The notes below the pieces were generated by a model. That model made no database searches and was not told the DNA's origin. It saw only the letters and a program-made list of their open reading frames with translations. This document shows, piece after piece, positions 36,905 through 47,103 of a DNA stretch of 58,998 nucleotides (positions are counted from its first letter, which is position 1; every line of letters begins with the position of its first letter). The position numbers and the translations under genes are program-made. The DNA is from Methylophilaceae bacterium. GTDB taxonomy: Bacteria; Pseudomonadota; Gammaproteobacteria; Burkholderiales; Methylophilaceae. Location: positions 1-58,998 of the forward strand of contig JAPKBG010000014.1 in assembly GCA_028823485.1 (NCBI GenBank), read 5' to 3'.

Positions 36905-37677
36905 TCAATTTCTTGCGTAATGTTGGCAGTAACTTTATCGACCAGATCTGGCGTTTAGGTGCAGGTGGACGCTTATTTGGTTTGATGTTGATTTCTTCAG
37001 GCGAGAGCTTTCGACGGTTTCGTTTAGTTGTTCGTGAAGTGTATTTCACGGGTGTTAATTCCCTAGTGATTATTTCTGTCTCTGCATTTTTTGTGGGGAT
37101 GGTGTTGGCGTTGCAGGGTTACCATACTTTGCAAAAATATGGCTCATCAGAGGCGATTGGTGTGTTGGTTGCATTGGCACTCGTTCGTGAGTTGGGGCCT
37201 GTTGTGACCGCATTGTTATTCGCAGGTAGAGCTGGTACTGCCATTACGGCTGAAATTGGTCTCATGAAAGCAACGGAACAGTTGTCAGCAATGGAAATGA
37301 TGGCGGTTAGCCCTATTGCACGTGTGATTGCACCAAAGTTCTGGGCTGGTGTGATTTCATTGCCTATTTTAGCGGCGCTGTTCTCTATGATTGGTATTCT
37401 AGGCGGTTACTTAGTGGCTGTGCCACTGATTGGTGTTGATGCGGGTGCTTTTTGGTCGCAAATGCAAGCGAATGTAGATTGGCAGTTTGATATTTTGAAT
37501 GGCGTTATAAAAAGTGTTGTATTTGGCGTGGCATGTACTATGATTGCCTTGTTCGAAGGATATGATGCGCCGCCGACTGCAGAAGGGGTTAGTCGAGCAA
37601 CAACAAGAACTGTGGTGACCTCATCATTAGCGGTGTTGGCGCTAGATTTTGCATTAACCTCGTTTATGATTATTTAG
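36901..37677 (+). CDS. mlaE: Phospholipid transport permease MlaE
   Basis: A 258-residue MlaE/YrbE permease with about six membrane segments. Family motifs are 'VREVYFTGVNSLVIISVSAFFVGMVLALQGY', 'LVRELGPVVTALLFAGRAGTAITAEIG' and 'CTMIALFEGYDAPPTAEGVSRATTRTVV'. It forms the membrane channel of the Mla transporter with MlaF and MlaD. Confidence 0.95.
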   Translation: MINFLRNVGSNFIDQIWRLGAGGRLFGLMLISSGESFRRFRLVVREVYFTGVNSLVIISVSAFFVGMVLALQGYHTLQKYGSSEAIGVLVALALVRELGPVVTALLFAGRAGTAITAEIGLMKATEQLSAMEMMAVSPIARVIAPKFWAGVISLPILAALFSMIGILGGYLVAVPLIGVDAGAFWSQMQANVDWQFDILNGVIKSVVFGVACTMIALFEGYDAPPTAEGVSRATTRTVVTSSLAVLALDFALTSFMII

Positions 37678-37693
37678 GTGTGAGGTTAGGATT

Positions 37694-38236
37694 ATGGAAA
37701 GAACAACAATAGATTTATGGGTGGGCATATTTGTCGCCTTAGGTGTTGCCGCATTGCTTGGTTTAGCGATGAAAGTGGGAAATTTAACCACGAGCAACAT
37801 TGGCGATACGTATACAGTGAATGCTGCATTTGAGAATATCGGCGGCTTAAAACCACGCGCACCAGTGAAAAGTGCTGGCGTCGTGGTTGGACGTGTTGGC
37901 GATATTCGTTTTGATGGCGCGACTTTTGAGGCGATTGTTAGTTTAAAAATCGATAAAGATTATAAATTCCCTGCAGATACTTTTGCTAACATTTATACAG
38001 CAGGTTTGTTAGGTGAGCAGTATATTGGTTTAGAAGCTGGTGGTGGTGAAGTGAGCCTTGCAGAGGGTGACAAAATTATACAAACGCAAGATGCTGTGGT
38101 GCTGGAGAAGATGATTAGCCAGTTCCTATATAATAAGGCTGTGGAGCCAGTTGCAGCAGCAACTGCACCTGCGGAATCAACCAAAACAGATGATGATGCG
38201 TTAACTGATAGTCCTTTGGATGATTTGCTAAACTAG
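37694..38236 (+). CDS. mlaD: Phospholipid transport substrate-binding protein MlaD
   Basis: A 180-residue protein with one N-terminal membrane helix (about 8-27) and an MCE domain ('YTVNAAFENIGGLKPRAPVKSAGVVVGRVGDIRFD', 'ANIYTAGLLGEQYIGLEAGG'). MlaD forms a hexameric ring with a hydrophobic pore for lipids in the periplasm. The C-terminal Asp/Ala-rich end is variable in the family. Confidence 0.95.
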   Translation: MERTTIDLWVGIFVALGVAALLGLAMKVGNLTTSNIGDTYTVNAAFENIGGLKPRAPVKSAGVVVGRVGDIRFDGATFEAIVSLKIDKDYKFPADTFANIYTAGLLGEQYIGLEAGGGEVSLAEGDKIIQTQDAVVLEKMISQFLYNKAVEPVAAATAPAESTKTDDDALTDSPLDDLLN

Positions 38237-38275
38237 CAGATACACCAAAGGGCCCTAATTTAATAGGATATAGAT

Positions 38276-38881
38276 ATGATTAAAAAGTTTTTTATTGCGT
38301 TAAGTATGGTTTTTTTCAGCACAGCAGTGTTTGCTATTGAGGCACCTGATGCGCTAGTGAAACGTACAGCGGAGGATGTGTTGGCTATTGTTAAGTCTGA
38401 TCGCGATATTCAAGCTGGTAATCACGCGAAAATTTTTGCTTTAGTAGAACAGAAGGTTTTGCCGAACTTTAACTTTGTGCGTGTATCACGTTTGGTTTTA
38501 GGTAAAAACTGGACAAGAGCAACGCCAGAGCAGCGTACTAATTTCCAAAAAGAGTTCCGTACTTTATTGCTGCGCACTTACGCTACGGCTTTGTCTAAAT
38601 ACCAAGATCAGACAATTGAGTTTTTACCATTACGGATGGTTGATGATGCTAAAACAGCCTCAGTGAAAACGAAGATTATACAAAGTGGTGGTCAACCAAT
38701 CGCTGTGGACTACTCTTTAGCGCGTGAAGAGGATGCATGGAAAGTGTACGATATTGTGATTGAGCGTGTTAGTTTGGTCACTAATTACCGTGGGCAGTTT
38801 TCGCAAGAGGTGCGTAAAAATGGTTTGGATAGTTTGATTGTTAAGCTAACCAGTAAAAATGCTAGCGCAATGACGCATTAA
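38276..38881 (+). CDS. mlaC: Periplasmic phospholipid carrier MlaC
   Basis: A 201-residue MlaC/Ttg2D protein with a signal peptide (1-20, ending 'VFA'). 'KVLPNFNFVRVSRLVLGKNW', 'QRTNFQKEFRTLLLRTYATAL' and 'AWKVYDIVIERVSLVTNYRGQF' are characteristic. It carries phospholipids across the periplasm between the outer-membrane MlaA complex and MlaFEDB. No mlaA gene is adjacent. Confidence 0.94.
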   Translation: MIKKFFIALSMVFFSTAVFAIEAPDALVKRTAEDVLAIVKSDRDIQAGNHAKIFALVEQKVLPNFNFVRVSRLVLGKNWTRATPEQRTNFQKEFRTLLLRTYATALSKYQDQTIEFLPLRMVDDAKTASVKTKIIQSGGQPIAVDYSLAREEDAWKVYDIVIERVSLVTNYRGQFSQEVRKNGLDSLIVKLTSKNASAMTH

Positions 38882-38900
38882 TATAATTTAAAGTTTAATC

Positions 38901-39182
38901 ATGACCGCAATTACACAAAACGAAAATCGCTGGGATGTCACTGGTAACATTGAGATGGATAATGCCAATACACTGCTCAAGTTAAGCGAAGCATTAGTGT
39001 TGCCTGATCAGGCAGTGGTGGATTTTGCTAAGGTTGCTGAAGTTGATACATCTGCGGTGAGTTTAATATTGGAGTGGCAGCGTAGGGGCCAGGCAGAAAA
39101 CAAACAAATATCGTTTGTGAACTTGCCCAAGAGCCTTACAAGGCTGACAGTTCTATATGGAGTTGCAGATTTGGTTAGTTAA
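38901..39182 (+). CDS. mlaB: STAS-domain protein MlaB
   Basis: A 93-residue single STAS domain with the motif 'VDFAKVAEVDTSAVSLILEWQRRG', as in MlaB, the cytoplasmic subunit that binds MlaF and regulates the ATPase. It is the last gene of the mla operon and is followed by a clear terminator. Confidence 0.88.
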   Translation: MTAITQNENRWDVTGNIEMDNANTLLKLSEALVLPDQAVVDFAKVAEVDTSAVSLILEWQRRGQAENKQISFVNLPKSLTRLTVLYGVADLVS

Positions 39183-39219
39183 CGCTAATTAATTGTAGCG
39201 CTTGATTTGATTGATATTA

Positions 39220-39246
39220 ACTCCACCTACTCAGGTGGGGTTTTGC
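39220..39246 (+). terminator. Terminator after the mla operon
   Basis: CTCCACCT and AGGTGGGG form a stem around ACTC, followed by TTTT. It marks the end of mlaFEDCB. Confidence 0.85.
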
Positions 39247-39280
39247 TTTATATAAGCATTTATTTTTAGGTAAGGATATT

Positions 39281-40186
39281 TTGGCAATTCCAGCAATAAA
39301 AATTGAGAATGTACATAAGCACTTTGGCGATTTTCATGCCTTAAAAGGGCTTGATTTAACGGTGAACCAAGGTGAGTTTTTTGGCCTGCTTGGGCCAAAT
39401 GGCGCTGGGAAATCGACATTGATTAATATTCTTGCTGGGTTGTTGCGACCTAGTGAGGGCAATGTTTCTGTCATGGGGCACGATGTTGTGACCGATTATC
39501 AAGCAGCACGAATGGCTTTGGGTGTGGTGCCACAAGAGCTGGTGTTTGACCCATTCTTCAACGTGCGTGAAATGCTGCGCTTTCAAGCTGGCTACTTTGG
39601 CCGAGGTAAAGAGAATGATGCTTGGGTAGATGAAGTTATTGAGTCCTTGGGCTTAACTGATAAAGCGCATACTAATATGCGACGGCTATCAGGTGGCATG
39701 AAACGCCGTGCATTGATCGCACAAGCCTTAGCACACAAGCCGCCAGTGATTGTGTTGGATGAGCCAACAGCAGGCGTTGATGTAGAGCTAAGACAGTTAA
39801 TGTGGGGCTTTATTCGTCGCTTGAATCAAGAAGGACATACGGTTATTTTGACCACGCACTACTTAGAAGAGGCTGAGGAGCTATGTTCACGCGTGGCAAT
39901 GATGAAGCAAGGTGAAGTGGTTGCCTTAGATACAACGGCTAACCTCTTAAATAAATTCCCTTCTAAAAACCTATGCCTTAAATTAAGCGCTAGCAATATG
40001 CCTGCCAGTTTATCCTCTATGGTAAAACATCAGGATGGGCAGACTTATGTGTTAACGCTAACAGAGTTGAGCCAGGTGGAGTTTGCCTTGAGTGAATTGC
40101 GAAAAGCCAATGCAGTGATTGAAGATATGCAATTAAATGAAGCGGATTTAGAAGATGTGTTTTTGTCATTAGTAGGTGGCGCGTGA
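39281..40186 (+). CDS. ABC-2 type exporter, ATP-binding subunit
   Basis: A 301-residue ATPase of the YadG/NodI/CcmA type, start TTG at 39281. Walker A is 'GPNGAGKST', the signature 'LSGGMKRRALIAQAL' and Walker B 'VIVLDEPTAGVDVELR'. A C-terminal extension of about 80 residues follows, as in drug or polysaccharide exporters. It overlaps the permease gene by four bases. The substrate is unknown; this pair follows mla in many betaproteobacteria. Confidence 0.92.
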   Translation: MAIPAIKIENVHKHFGDFHALKGLDLTVNQGEFFGLLGPNGAGKSTLINILAGLLRPSEGNVSVMGHDVVTDYQAARMALGVVPQELVFDPFFNVREMLRFQAGYFGRGKENDAWVDEVIESLGLTDKAHTNMRRLSGGMKRRALIAQALAHKPPVIVLDEPTAGVDVELRQLMWGFIRRLNQEGHTVILTTHYLEEAEELCSRVAMMKQGEVVALDTTANLLNKFPSKNLCLKLSASNMPASLSSMVKHQDGQTYVLTLTELSQVEFALSELRKANAVIEDMQLNEADLEDVFLSLVGGA

Positions 40187-40959
40187 GTCTGATTAACGCG
40201 CAAACACGCGGTGTATATACGCTGTTTAAAAAAGAGGTGTTGCGTTTCTGGCGCGTTGCTTTTCAAACCATTGCTTCCCCAATGATTACGGCATTGTTAT
40301 ATTTGTTAATTTTTTCACATGTCTTGGCTGGTCGCGTGCAGGTCTATGACAATGTGGCTTATACGGCATTCTTGATTCCAGGTTTGATTATGATGTCGTT
40401 GTTGCAAAATTCATTTGCTAATACGTCTTCAAGTTTGGTGCAGTCTAAGGTGATGGGTAACATTGTTTTTGTGTTGTTAACGCCTTTAACGTACTTGCAA
40501 TTTTTTATCGCATTTTTAGCGGGGGCTGTCGTGCGCGGTTTCGTTGTTGGCTTTAGTATTTATTTGGTGGCTATTTTCTTTGTTGATTTGCCCATCATGC
40601 ATATTGGCTGGGTATTGGTGTTTGCGCTTCTAGGCAGTGCTTTACTGGGTACGTTCGGTATTATTGCTGGCATTTGGGCAGAAAGATTTGATCAAATGGC
40701 CGCGTTTCAAAACTTTGTGATTATGCCGCTGACCTTTTTGTCGGGTGTCTTTTATTCTATTCACTCGTTGCCGCCGATTTGGCAGACTATTTCACACTTC
40801 AATCCATTCTTTTACATGATTGATGGCTTCCGATATGGCTTTTTTGGACAAGGTGATATTTCACCTTGGGTGAGTTTGGGTGTTGTTTTAACGTTTTTGG
40901 TGCTTTTAGTTGCGCTGAGCTTAAAAATGTTAAAATCGGGTTATAAACTCCGCGGTTAA
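40183..40959 (+). CDS. ABC-2 type exporter, permease subunit
   Basis: A 258-residue YadH-like permease with six helices and the ABC-2 motif 'FQNFVIMPLTFLSGVFYSIHSLPPIWQTISHFNPFFYMIDGFRYGF'. GTG start, coupled to the ATPase gene. It forms the transport path of a half-size exporter; the substrate is not predictable. Confidence 0.92.
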   Translation: MSLINAQTRGVYTLFKKEVLRFWRVAFQTIASPMITALLYLLIFSHVLAGRVQVYDNVAYTAFLIPGLIMMSLLQNSFANTSSSLVQSKVMGNIVFVLLTPLTYLQFFIAFLAGAVVRGFVVGFSIYLVAIFFVDLPIMHIGWVLVFALLGSALLGTFGIIAGIWAERFDQMAAFQNFVIMPLTFLSGVFYSIHSLPPIWQTISHFNPFFYMIDGFRYGFFGQGDISPWVSLGVVLTFLVLLVALSLKMLKSGYKLRG

Positions 40960-41035
40960 AATGACGACTGGTTTTCAAAGAAAGTCGCACTAAAAATTAA
41001 TTAAAAAGTCTACATGACTTGGTGAGAAGGTAAAT

Positions 41036-41281
41036 GTGTTAACTACATCACAATTAGAAGGTTATATCACGGCGAATTTGGCCTGTGAGTATATTAAAGT
41101 GTTGGGCGATGATGGCACTCATTTTGAGGCTGTGGTTGTGAGTCCTGAGTTTGTAGGGAAAAACATGGTGCAGCAGCATCAACTGGTTTATGCAGCACTA
41201 GGTGATCGCATGCGTGCAGAAATACATGCACTGTCGATGCAGACAATGGCGCCTGAAAAATGGGCAGAGATAAATAAATAA
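41036..41281 (+). CDS. BolA-family protein (IbaG-like)
   Basis: An 81-residue BolA/IbaG protein. The segment 'GDDGTHFEAVVVSPEFVGKNMVQQHQLVYAALGDRM' holds the conserved histidine-containing helix-turn used to bind iron-sulfur clusters with CGFS glutaredoxins. 'EIHALSMQTMAPEKW' is the typical end. GTG start after GAGAAGG. The next gene encodes a CGFS glutaredoxin, fitting a BolA-Grx partnership in iron-sulfur handling. Confidence 0.92.
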   Translation: MLTTSQLEGYITANLACEYIKVLGDDGTHFEAVVVSPEFVGKNMVQQHQLVYAALGDRMRAEIHALSMQTMAPEKWAEINK

Positions 41282-41300
41282 TTATTGATTAGGAAATAAA

Positions 41301-41612
41301 ATGGATACACAAGCAAGAATTAAAGAGACCGTTACCGGCAACACAGTTGTGCTTTACATGAAAGGCAGCCCGAAATTTCCACAGTGTGGTTTTTCAAGCT
41401 TGGCGACGCAAGTGTTAGACGCGTGCGAAGCACAGTATGTTGCTGTTGATGTGCTGCAAGATCAAGAGGTTCGCGAGGGCATTAAGGTCTTTGCTAACTG
41501 GCCAACGATTCCTCAGCTTTATGTAAAAGGTGAGTTTGTTGGCGGTTCTGATATCATTAAGTCAATGTATGAGAGTGGTGAGCTACTAACGCTGCTAGCT
41601 GGGGCAAAGTAA
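41301..41612 (+). CDS. grxD: Monothiol glutaredoxin Grx4-type (CGFS)
   Basis: A 103-residue monothiol glutaredoxin with active site 'PQCGFS' (Cys29) and the glutathione-binding 'NWPTIPQLYVKGEFVGGSDI'. Such proteins carry [2Fe-2S] clusters, often as heterodimers with BolA proteins. It lies between bolA and murA, with murA starting directly after its stop codon. Confidence 0.95.
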   Translation: MDTQARIKETVTGNTVVLYMKGSPKFPQCGFSSLATQVLDACEAQYVAVDVLQDQEVREGIKVFANWPTIPQLYVKGEFVGGSDIIKSMYESGELLTLLAGAK

Positions 41613-42877
<1,265 letters not shown>

Positions 42878-42878
<1 letters not shown>

Positions 42879-43522
42879 TGATTACTATTGCTTTATCTAA
42901 AGGCAGAATTTTTGATGAGACTGCGCCATTATTGGCAGCGGCAGGCATTCAAGCAGAAGAAGAGCCGGGCTCTTCTAGAAAACTGATTTTAGGAACCAAT
43001 CGTCCAGATGTGCGTCTGATTATTGTGCGAGCTTCCGATGTGCCAACTTACGTGCAATATGGCGCGGCAGATATTGGTATTGCAGGTAAAGATGTGTTGG
43101 ATGAGCATGGTGGTGATGGTTTGTATCAACCACTCGATTTGCAAATCGCCAAATGTAAGATGATGGTTGCGGTGCGAAAAGGTTTTGATTATGACGCGGT
43201 TATTCGTCAAGGTGCACGTTTAAAAGTGGTGACAAAATATGTTGAAACAGCACGTGAACATTTTGCTGAAAAAGGCATGCACGTTGATTTAATCAAGCTG
43301 TATGGCTCTATGGAATTAGGCCCTTTAGTTGGATTGGCCGATGCTATTGTGGATTTGGTGAGTACAGGCGGCACGCTGAAAGCCAACAACTTGGAAGCGG
43401 TTGAGCATGTCGGTGATATTAGTTCACGTTTGATTGTAAATCAGGCTTCTTTAAAATTAAATCGCTCCGCATTGCAGCCCATCATTGATGACTTTGCGCG
43501 CGCAGTTTCAAGCGCAGCATAA
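42878..43522 (+). CDS. hisG: ATP phosphoribosyltransferase, short form
   Basis: A 214-residue HisG_S that joins ATP and PRPP in the first step of histidine synthesis. '[18 protein letters not shown]', '[17 protein letters not shown]' and the PRPP site '[19 protein letters not shown]' are visible. It lacks the C-terminal regulatory domain of long HisG, so it should need the HisZ subunit, which is not encoded in this window. Confidence 0.96.
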
Positions 43523-43555
43523 TTATTCAAAAACGCATAAATAAATAGGTTAAGT

Positions 43556-44854
43556 ATGGATATTCGACGTTTATCGACAACAGATCAAAACTTTGACGAG
43601 GCCTTAAAGGCCTTGTTGGCGTTTGAAACAGCGCAAGATGACAGAATTGATGTTGTTGTGGCTAATATTTTAAAAGATGTTAAAACGCGTGGCGATGCTG
43701 CAGTATTGGAATATACCAACCGTTTTGATAATACGAATGCCACTAGTCTAGCTGAGCTTGAAGTGAGCCAAGCAGAGTTACAAGCAGCATTAACAGGGTT
43801 GCCATTAGATCAGCGCGAAGCATTACAAGCGGCGGCTGGTCGTGTGCGTACCTACCATAAGAAGCAAGTGATGCCATCATGGAACTATACGGAAGATGAT
43901 GGCACGTTATTAGGTCAGCAAGTTACCGCATTAGATCGCGTGGGATTGTATGTGCCAGGTGGTAAGGCAGCTTACCCTTCAAGCGTATTGATGAATGCAA
44001 TTCCAGCGAAAGTGGCTGGGGTGCAAGAGTTAATTATGGTAGTACCAACACCTAATGGTGAGAAAAATGCATTGGTACTAGCTGCTGCTGCGATTTCAGG
44101 CGTTGATCGCGTATTTTGTATCGGAGGTGCACAAGCCGTCGGTGCGTTGGCGTACGGAACGGAAACAGTGCCGCAAGTCGACAAAGTAACCGGCCCAGGT
44201 AATGCTTATGTAGCAGCGGCTAAACGCCGTGTGTTTGGTGTGGTTGGCATTGATATGGTCGCGGGACCATCAGAGATTTTAGTGATTTGTGATGGCAAGA
44301 CTGATCCTGATTGGATTGCCATGGACTTGTTTAGCCAAGCTGAACATGATGAGTTGGCGCAATCTATTTTGCTTTGCCCTGATGCGGACTTTTTAGATGA
44401 AGTTGCAGCCAGCATGCAAAGGCTTGTGGAAGAAATGCCAAGAAAAGCTATTATCAGCACTTCTATTACGGATAGAGGTGCACTGATTTTGGTGAAAGAC
44501 TTAGATGAGGCGATTGAAATTAGTAACTATATTGCACCAGAACATCTGGAGCTTTCAATCGAAAATCCGATAGAAACGAGTAAGAAAATAAAACATGCGG
44601 GCGCTATCTTTATGGGGCGTGATACTTGTGAGGCTTTAGGTGATTACTGTGCCGGCCCAAACCACGTGTTGCCAACTTCACGCACCGCGCGGTTTAGTTC
44701 GCCATTGGGTGTTTATGATTTCCAGAAGCGCTCTAGCTTAATCATGGTGTCGAATGAAGGTGCGCAAAAATTAGGTAAGATTGCGTCAACCTTGGCGCAT
44801 GGTGAGAGTTTGCAGGCGCATGCCCGTTCAGCTGAGTATAGGCTTAAGAAGTAA
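43556..44854 (+). CDS. hisD: Histidinol dehydrogenase
   Basis: A 432-residue zinc enzyme that oxidises L-histidinol to histidine with two NAD. Signatures are '[29 protein letters not shown]', '[21 protein letters not shown]', '[10 protein letters not shown]' (zinc ligands) and '[28 protein letters not shown]'. It is three bases upstream of hisC. Confidence 0.97.
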   Translation: MDIRRLSTTDQNFDEALKALLAFETAQDDRIDVVVANILKDVKTRGDAAVLEYTNRFDNTNATSLAELEVSQAELQAALTGLPLDQREALQAAAGRVRTYHKKQVMPSWNYTEDDGTLLGQQVTALDRVGLYVPGGKAAYPSSVLMNAIPAKVAGVQELIMVVPTPNGEKNALVLAAAAISGVDRVFCIGGAQAVGALAYGTETVPQVDKVTGPGNAYVAAAKRRVFGVVGIDMVAGPSEILVICDGKTDPDWIAMDLFSQAEHDELAQSILLCPDADFLDEVAASMQRLVEEMPRKAIISTSITDRGALILVKDLDEAIEISNYIAPEHLELSIENPIETSKKIKHAGAIFMGRDTCEALGDYCAGPNHVLPTSRTARFSSPLGVYDFQKRSSLIMVSNEGAQKLGKIASTLAHGESLQAHARSAEYRLKK

Positions 44855-44857
44855 GGG

Positions 44858-45922
44858 ATGAGCCAGTTCTGGAGTGACATTGTTCATGATTTAACGCCAT
44901 ATGTACCGGGCGAGCAACCTAAGCTGAAAGACTTAATTAAACTGAATACGAACGAGAATCCTTATGGACCTAGCCCAAAAGTGCTGGAAGCACTTAAGGC
45001 GGAAGTGGGCGATAGCTTACGACTTTACCCCGATCCTAACTCGGATCGATTAAAAAACACGATTGCCGATTACCATGGCTTAAGTGCCAATCAAGTCTTT
45101 GTGGGCAATGGTTCAGATGAGGTGTTAGCACATATTTTTCAGGGTCTGTTTAAGCACTTAAGGCCACTGATTTTTCCTGATATTACTTATAGTTTTTATC
45201 CTGTTTATTGTGGACTGTATGGTATTGAGTATGAGGCGATTCCACTTGACCGACATTTTGAAATTAATATCCACGATTATGATCGACCGAATGGCGGCAT
45301 TATTTTTCCGAACCCTAATGCGCCAACGGGGATTCCACTGGAATTGACGCGAGTAGAAGCATTGTTGCAAAAAAATCGGCATTCCGTTGTCGTTGTTGAT
45401 GAGGCTTATGTCGACTTTGGTACAGAATCTGCGGTTAAATTAATCAATGTGTACCCTAATTTATTAGTCACACAAAGCTTATCTAAAGCGCGTTCGCTCG
45501 CAGGCTTACGTGTCGGTTTTGCATTGGGTCATCCAGATTTAATTGAAGCATTAACCAGAGTGAAAGATAGTTTTAACTCTTATCCAATTGACCGACTAGC
45601 AGAGGCTGGTGCGATTGCTGCGATAGAGGATGTCGATTATTTTGATAAAACTTGTCAAAAAGTCATGGCGACACGTGAGTCTTTAATCAAACGGCTTGAC
45701 GGAATGGGGTTTGTTGTGTTGCCTTCAGGTGGAAACTTCATCTTTGCCAAGCATAAAGCCGTAGATGGTGCTCAATTATCAGAAAGGCTACGTGAACAAA
45801 AGATTATTGTGCGACATTTTAAAAAGCCTGAACGAATTACACCCTATATTAGAATCACAATAGGTACAGAGCTGCAAACAGAGCAGCTAATCAATGCGCT
45901 AACACTAATACTGAGTCAGTAG
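44858..45922 (+). CDS. hisC: Histidinol-phosphate aminotransferase
   Basis: A 354-residue PLP-dependent class II aminotransferase. The N-terminal '[22 protein letters not shown]', the aspartate site '[11 protein letters not shown]' and the PLP lysine in '[20 protein letters not shown]' are present. It follows hisD by three bases. Downstream, the usual hisB is displaced by hps. Confidence 0.96.
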   Translation: MSQFWSDIVHDLTPYVPGEQPKLKDLIKLNTNENPYGPSPKVLEALKAEVGDSLRLYPDPNSDRLKNTIADYHGLSANQVFVGNGSDEVLAHIFQGLFKHLRPLIFPDITYSFYPVYCGLYGIEYEAIPLDRHFEINIHDYDRPNGGIIFPNPNAPTGIPLELTRVEALLQKNRHSVVVVDEAYVDFGTESAVKLINVYPNLLVTQSLSKARSLAGLRVGFALGHPDLIEALTRVKDSFNSYPIDRLAEAGAIAAIEDVDYFDKTCQKVMATRESLIKRLDGMGFVVLPSGGNFIFAKHKAVDGAQLSERLREQKIIVRHFKKPERITPYIRITIGTELQTEQLINALTLILSQ

Positions 45923-45967
45923 GCTCTCTTAAAGCTGCCGGCTTTGTATTTAAATAACGCTAAATTG

Positions 45968-45997
45968 TTGAAATAATCTGTCAATTTCGGTTATGAT
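45968..45997 (+). promoter_or_regulatory. Putative sigma-70 promoter for hps
   Basis: TTGAAA (45968-45973) and TATGAT (45992-45997) are spaced by 18 bases. An untranslated leader of about 85 bases follows, with ACTGTT and AACAGT arms that could form a hairpin, and then a strong ribosome site. It would let hps be expressed independently of the his genes. Confidence 0.55.
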
Positions 45998-46077
45998 GGC
46001 GGGATATGCACTGACTGTTCATTTGATGGGATCAACAGTTAAGTGGATACATAATTAAATTTTAATAAAGCAAATTC

Positions 46078-46083
46078 GGAGGA
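46078..46083 (+). promoter_or_regulatory. Strong Shine-Dalgarno of hps
   Basis: GGAGGA lies nine bases before the ATG. It is closer to the consensus than the sites of the flanking his genes, in line with a highly expressed enzyme. Confidence 0.75.
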
Positions 46084-46092
46084 AGACTTTTC

Positions 46093-46965
46093 ATGGCACA
46101 AACCCAGATGGCATTAGACTCACTAGACTTTGACGCAACAGTAGCGCTAGCTGCTAAAGTTGCACCACACGTTGATATTTTAGAAATCGGTACACCATGC
46201 ATTAAGCATAACGGTATTGAACTACTAAAAACATTACGTGCAAAGTTTCCAAATAACAAAATCTTAGTTGATTTAAAAACGATGGATGCTGGCTTCTATG
46301 AAGCAGAGCCATTTTATGCAGCTGGTGCAGACATCTGTACGGTTTTAGGTACTGCTGATATCGGTACGATTAAAGGTTTTATTGAGGTTGCTAATAAATA
46401 CGGCAAAATGGCACAAGTTGATTTGATCAACGTAAAAGACAAAAAAGCACGTACTTTAGAAGTGGCTAAGTTAGGTGCGCACATTATTGGTGTGCATACA
46501 GGTTTGGATCAACAAGCTGCAGGTCAAACGCCGTTTGGTGATTTGGCAATGGTTACTGGTTTAAAAACAGGTGCTAAAGTATCTGTTGCTGGTGGTGTTA
46601 AAGCTAACACAGCTGCGCAAGTAGTTGAAGCTGGTGCTAATATCGTTGTTGCTGGTGCTGCTATTTACGGCGCTGCTGATCCTGCTGCTGCTGCTGCTGA
46701 GATTACAGGTATCGTACATGCTGGTAATGCTAGTGCTGGTGGTATGAAGTGGTTGCCATGGGCAATTATCGCTGGTGCGGTATTGCTAGGTTTGTACTTG
46801 CTTAACGGTGGTACTGCTCAAGAAGCACCAGCTGATGCTGCAACAATGGAGCAAGCTGTTGAAGCAACTGCTGAAGCAACAGGCAACGTAGTTGAATCAA
46901 CTGGCGAAGCAATGGAAGAAGCTAGCGATGTTGTAGGCGACGCTATCGAAGCTGCTGCTGAGTAA
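46093..46965 (+). CDS. hps: 3-hexulose-6-phosphate synthase with C-terminal membrane anchor
   Basis: A 290-residue protein. Residues 1-210 are a complete HPS of the HUMPS/OMP decarboxylase superfamily, which condenses formaldehyde with ribulose 5-phosphate in the RuMP pathway. The motifs are 'EIGTPCIKHNG' (E31), 'DLKTMDAG' (D60, K62, D65), 'GVHTGLDQQ' and 'VAGGVKANTA'. A Gly/Ala linker and Lys219 precede a hydrophobic helix (220-238, 'WLPWAIIAGAVLLGLYLL'), and residues 241-290 form an acidic tail with no Lys or Arg. Ordinary HPS ends near residue 210. Lys219 suggests a cytoplasmic catalytic domain with the tail outside. Codons are strongly biased to GCT, GGT and GTT, suggesting high expression. 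It sits between hisC and hisB with its own promoter-like sequence and terminator. Confidence 0.95.
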   Translation: MAQTQMALDSLDFDATVALAAKVAPHVDILEIGTPCIKHNGIELLKTLRAKFPNNKILVDLKTMDAGFYEAEPFYAAGADICTVLGTADIGTIKGFIEVANKYGKMAQVDLINVKDKKARTLEVAKLGAHIIGVHTGLDQQAAGQTPFGDLAMVTGLKTGAKVSVAGGVKANTAAQVVEAGANIVVAGAAIYGAADPAAAAAEITGIVHAGNASAGGMKWLPWAIIAGAVLLGLYLLNGGTAQEAPADAATMEQAVEATAEATGNVVESTGEAMEEASDVVGDAIEAAAE

Positions 46966-46983
46966 TTTCAGTTAGTACTCGTT

Positions 46984-47013
46984 AAAAAGTCGGCCTTTTG
47001 GTCGGCTTTTTTA
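46984..47013 (+). terminator. Terminator after hps
   Basis: AAGTCGGCC and GGTCGGCTT pair (with G-T pairs) around TTTT and are followed by TTTTTT. It separates hps from hisB, so hisB and later genes need readthrough or a further promoter. Confidence 0.88.
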
Positions 47014-47103
47014 TTGTACTTTTTGCGCAACAGTCTGAGATTGGGTTAAAATGCTCTTAAATCATTGAAATTACATTCATTACTTAATTTAGACATTATT
47101 CCT

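Noticed and set aside
46675-46700. GCT repeat in hps suggesting phase variation
   Set aside because: The repeat unit is three bases, so slippage would not shift the frame; it simply encodes alanines at the end of the catalytic domain.
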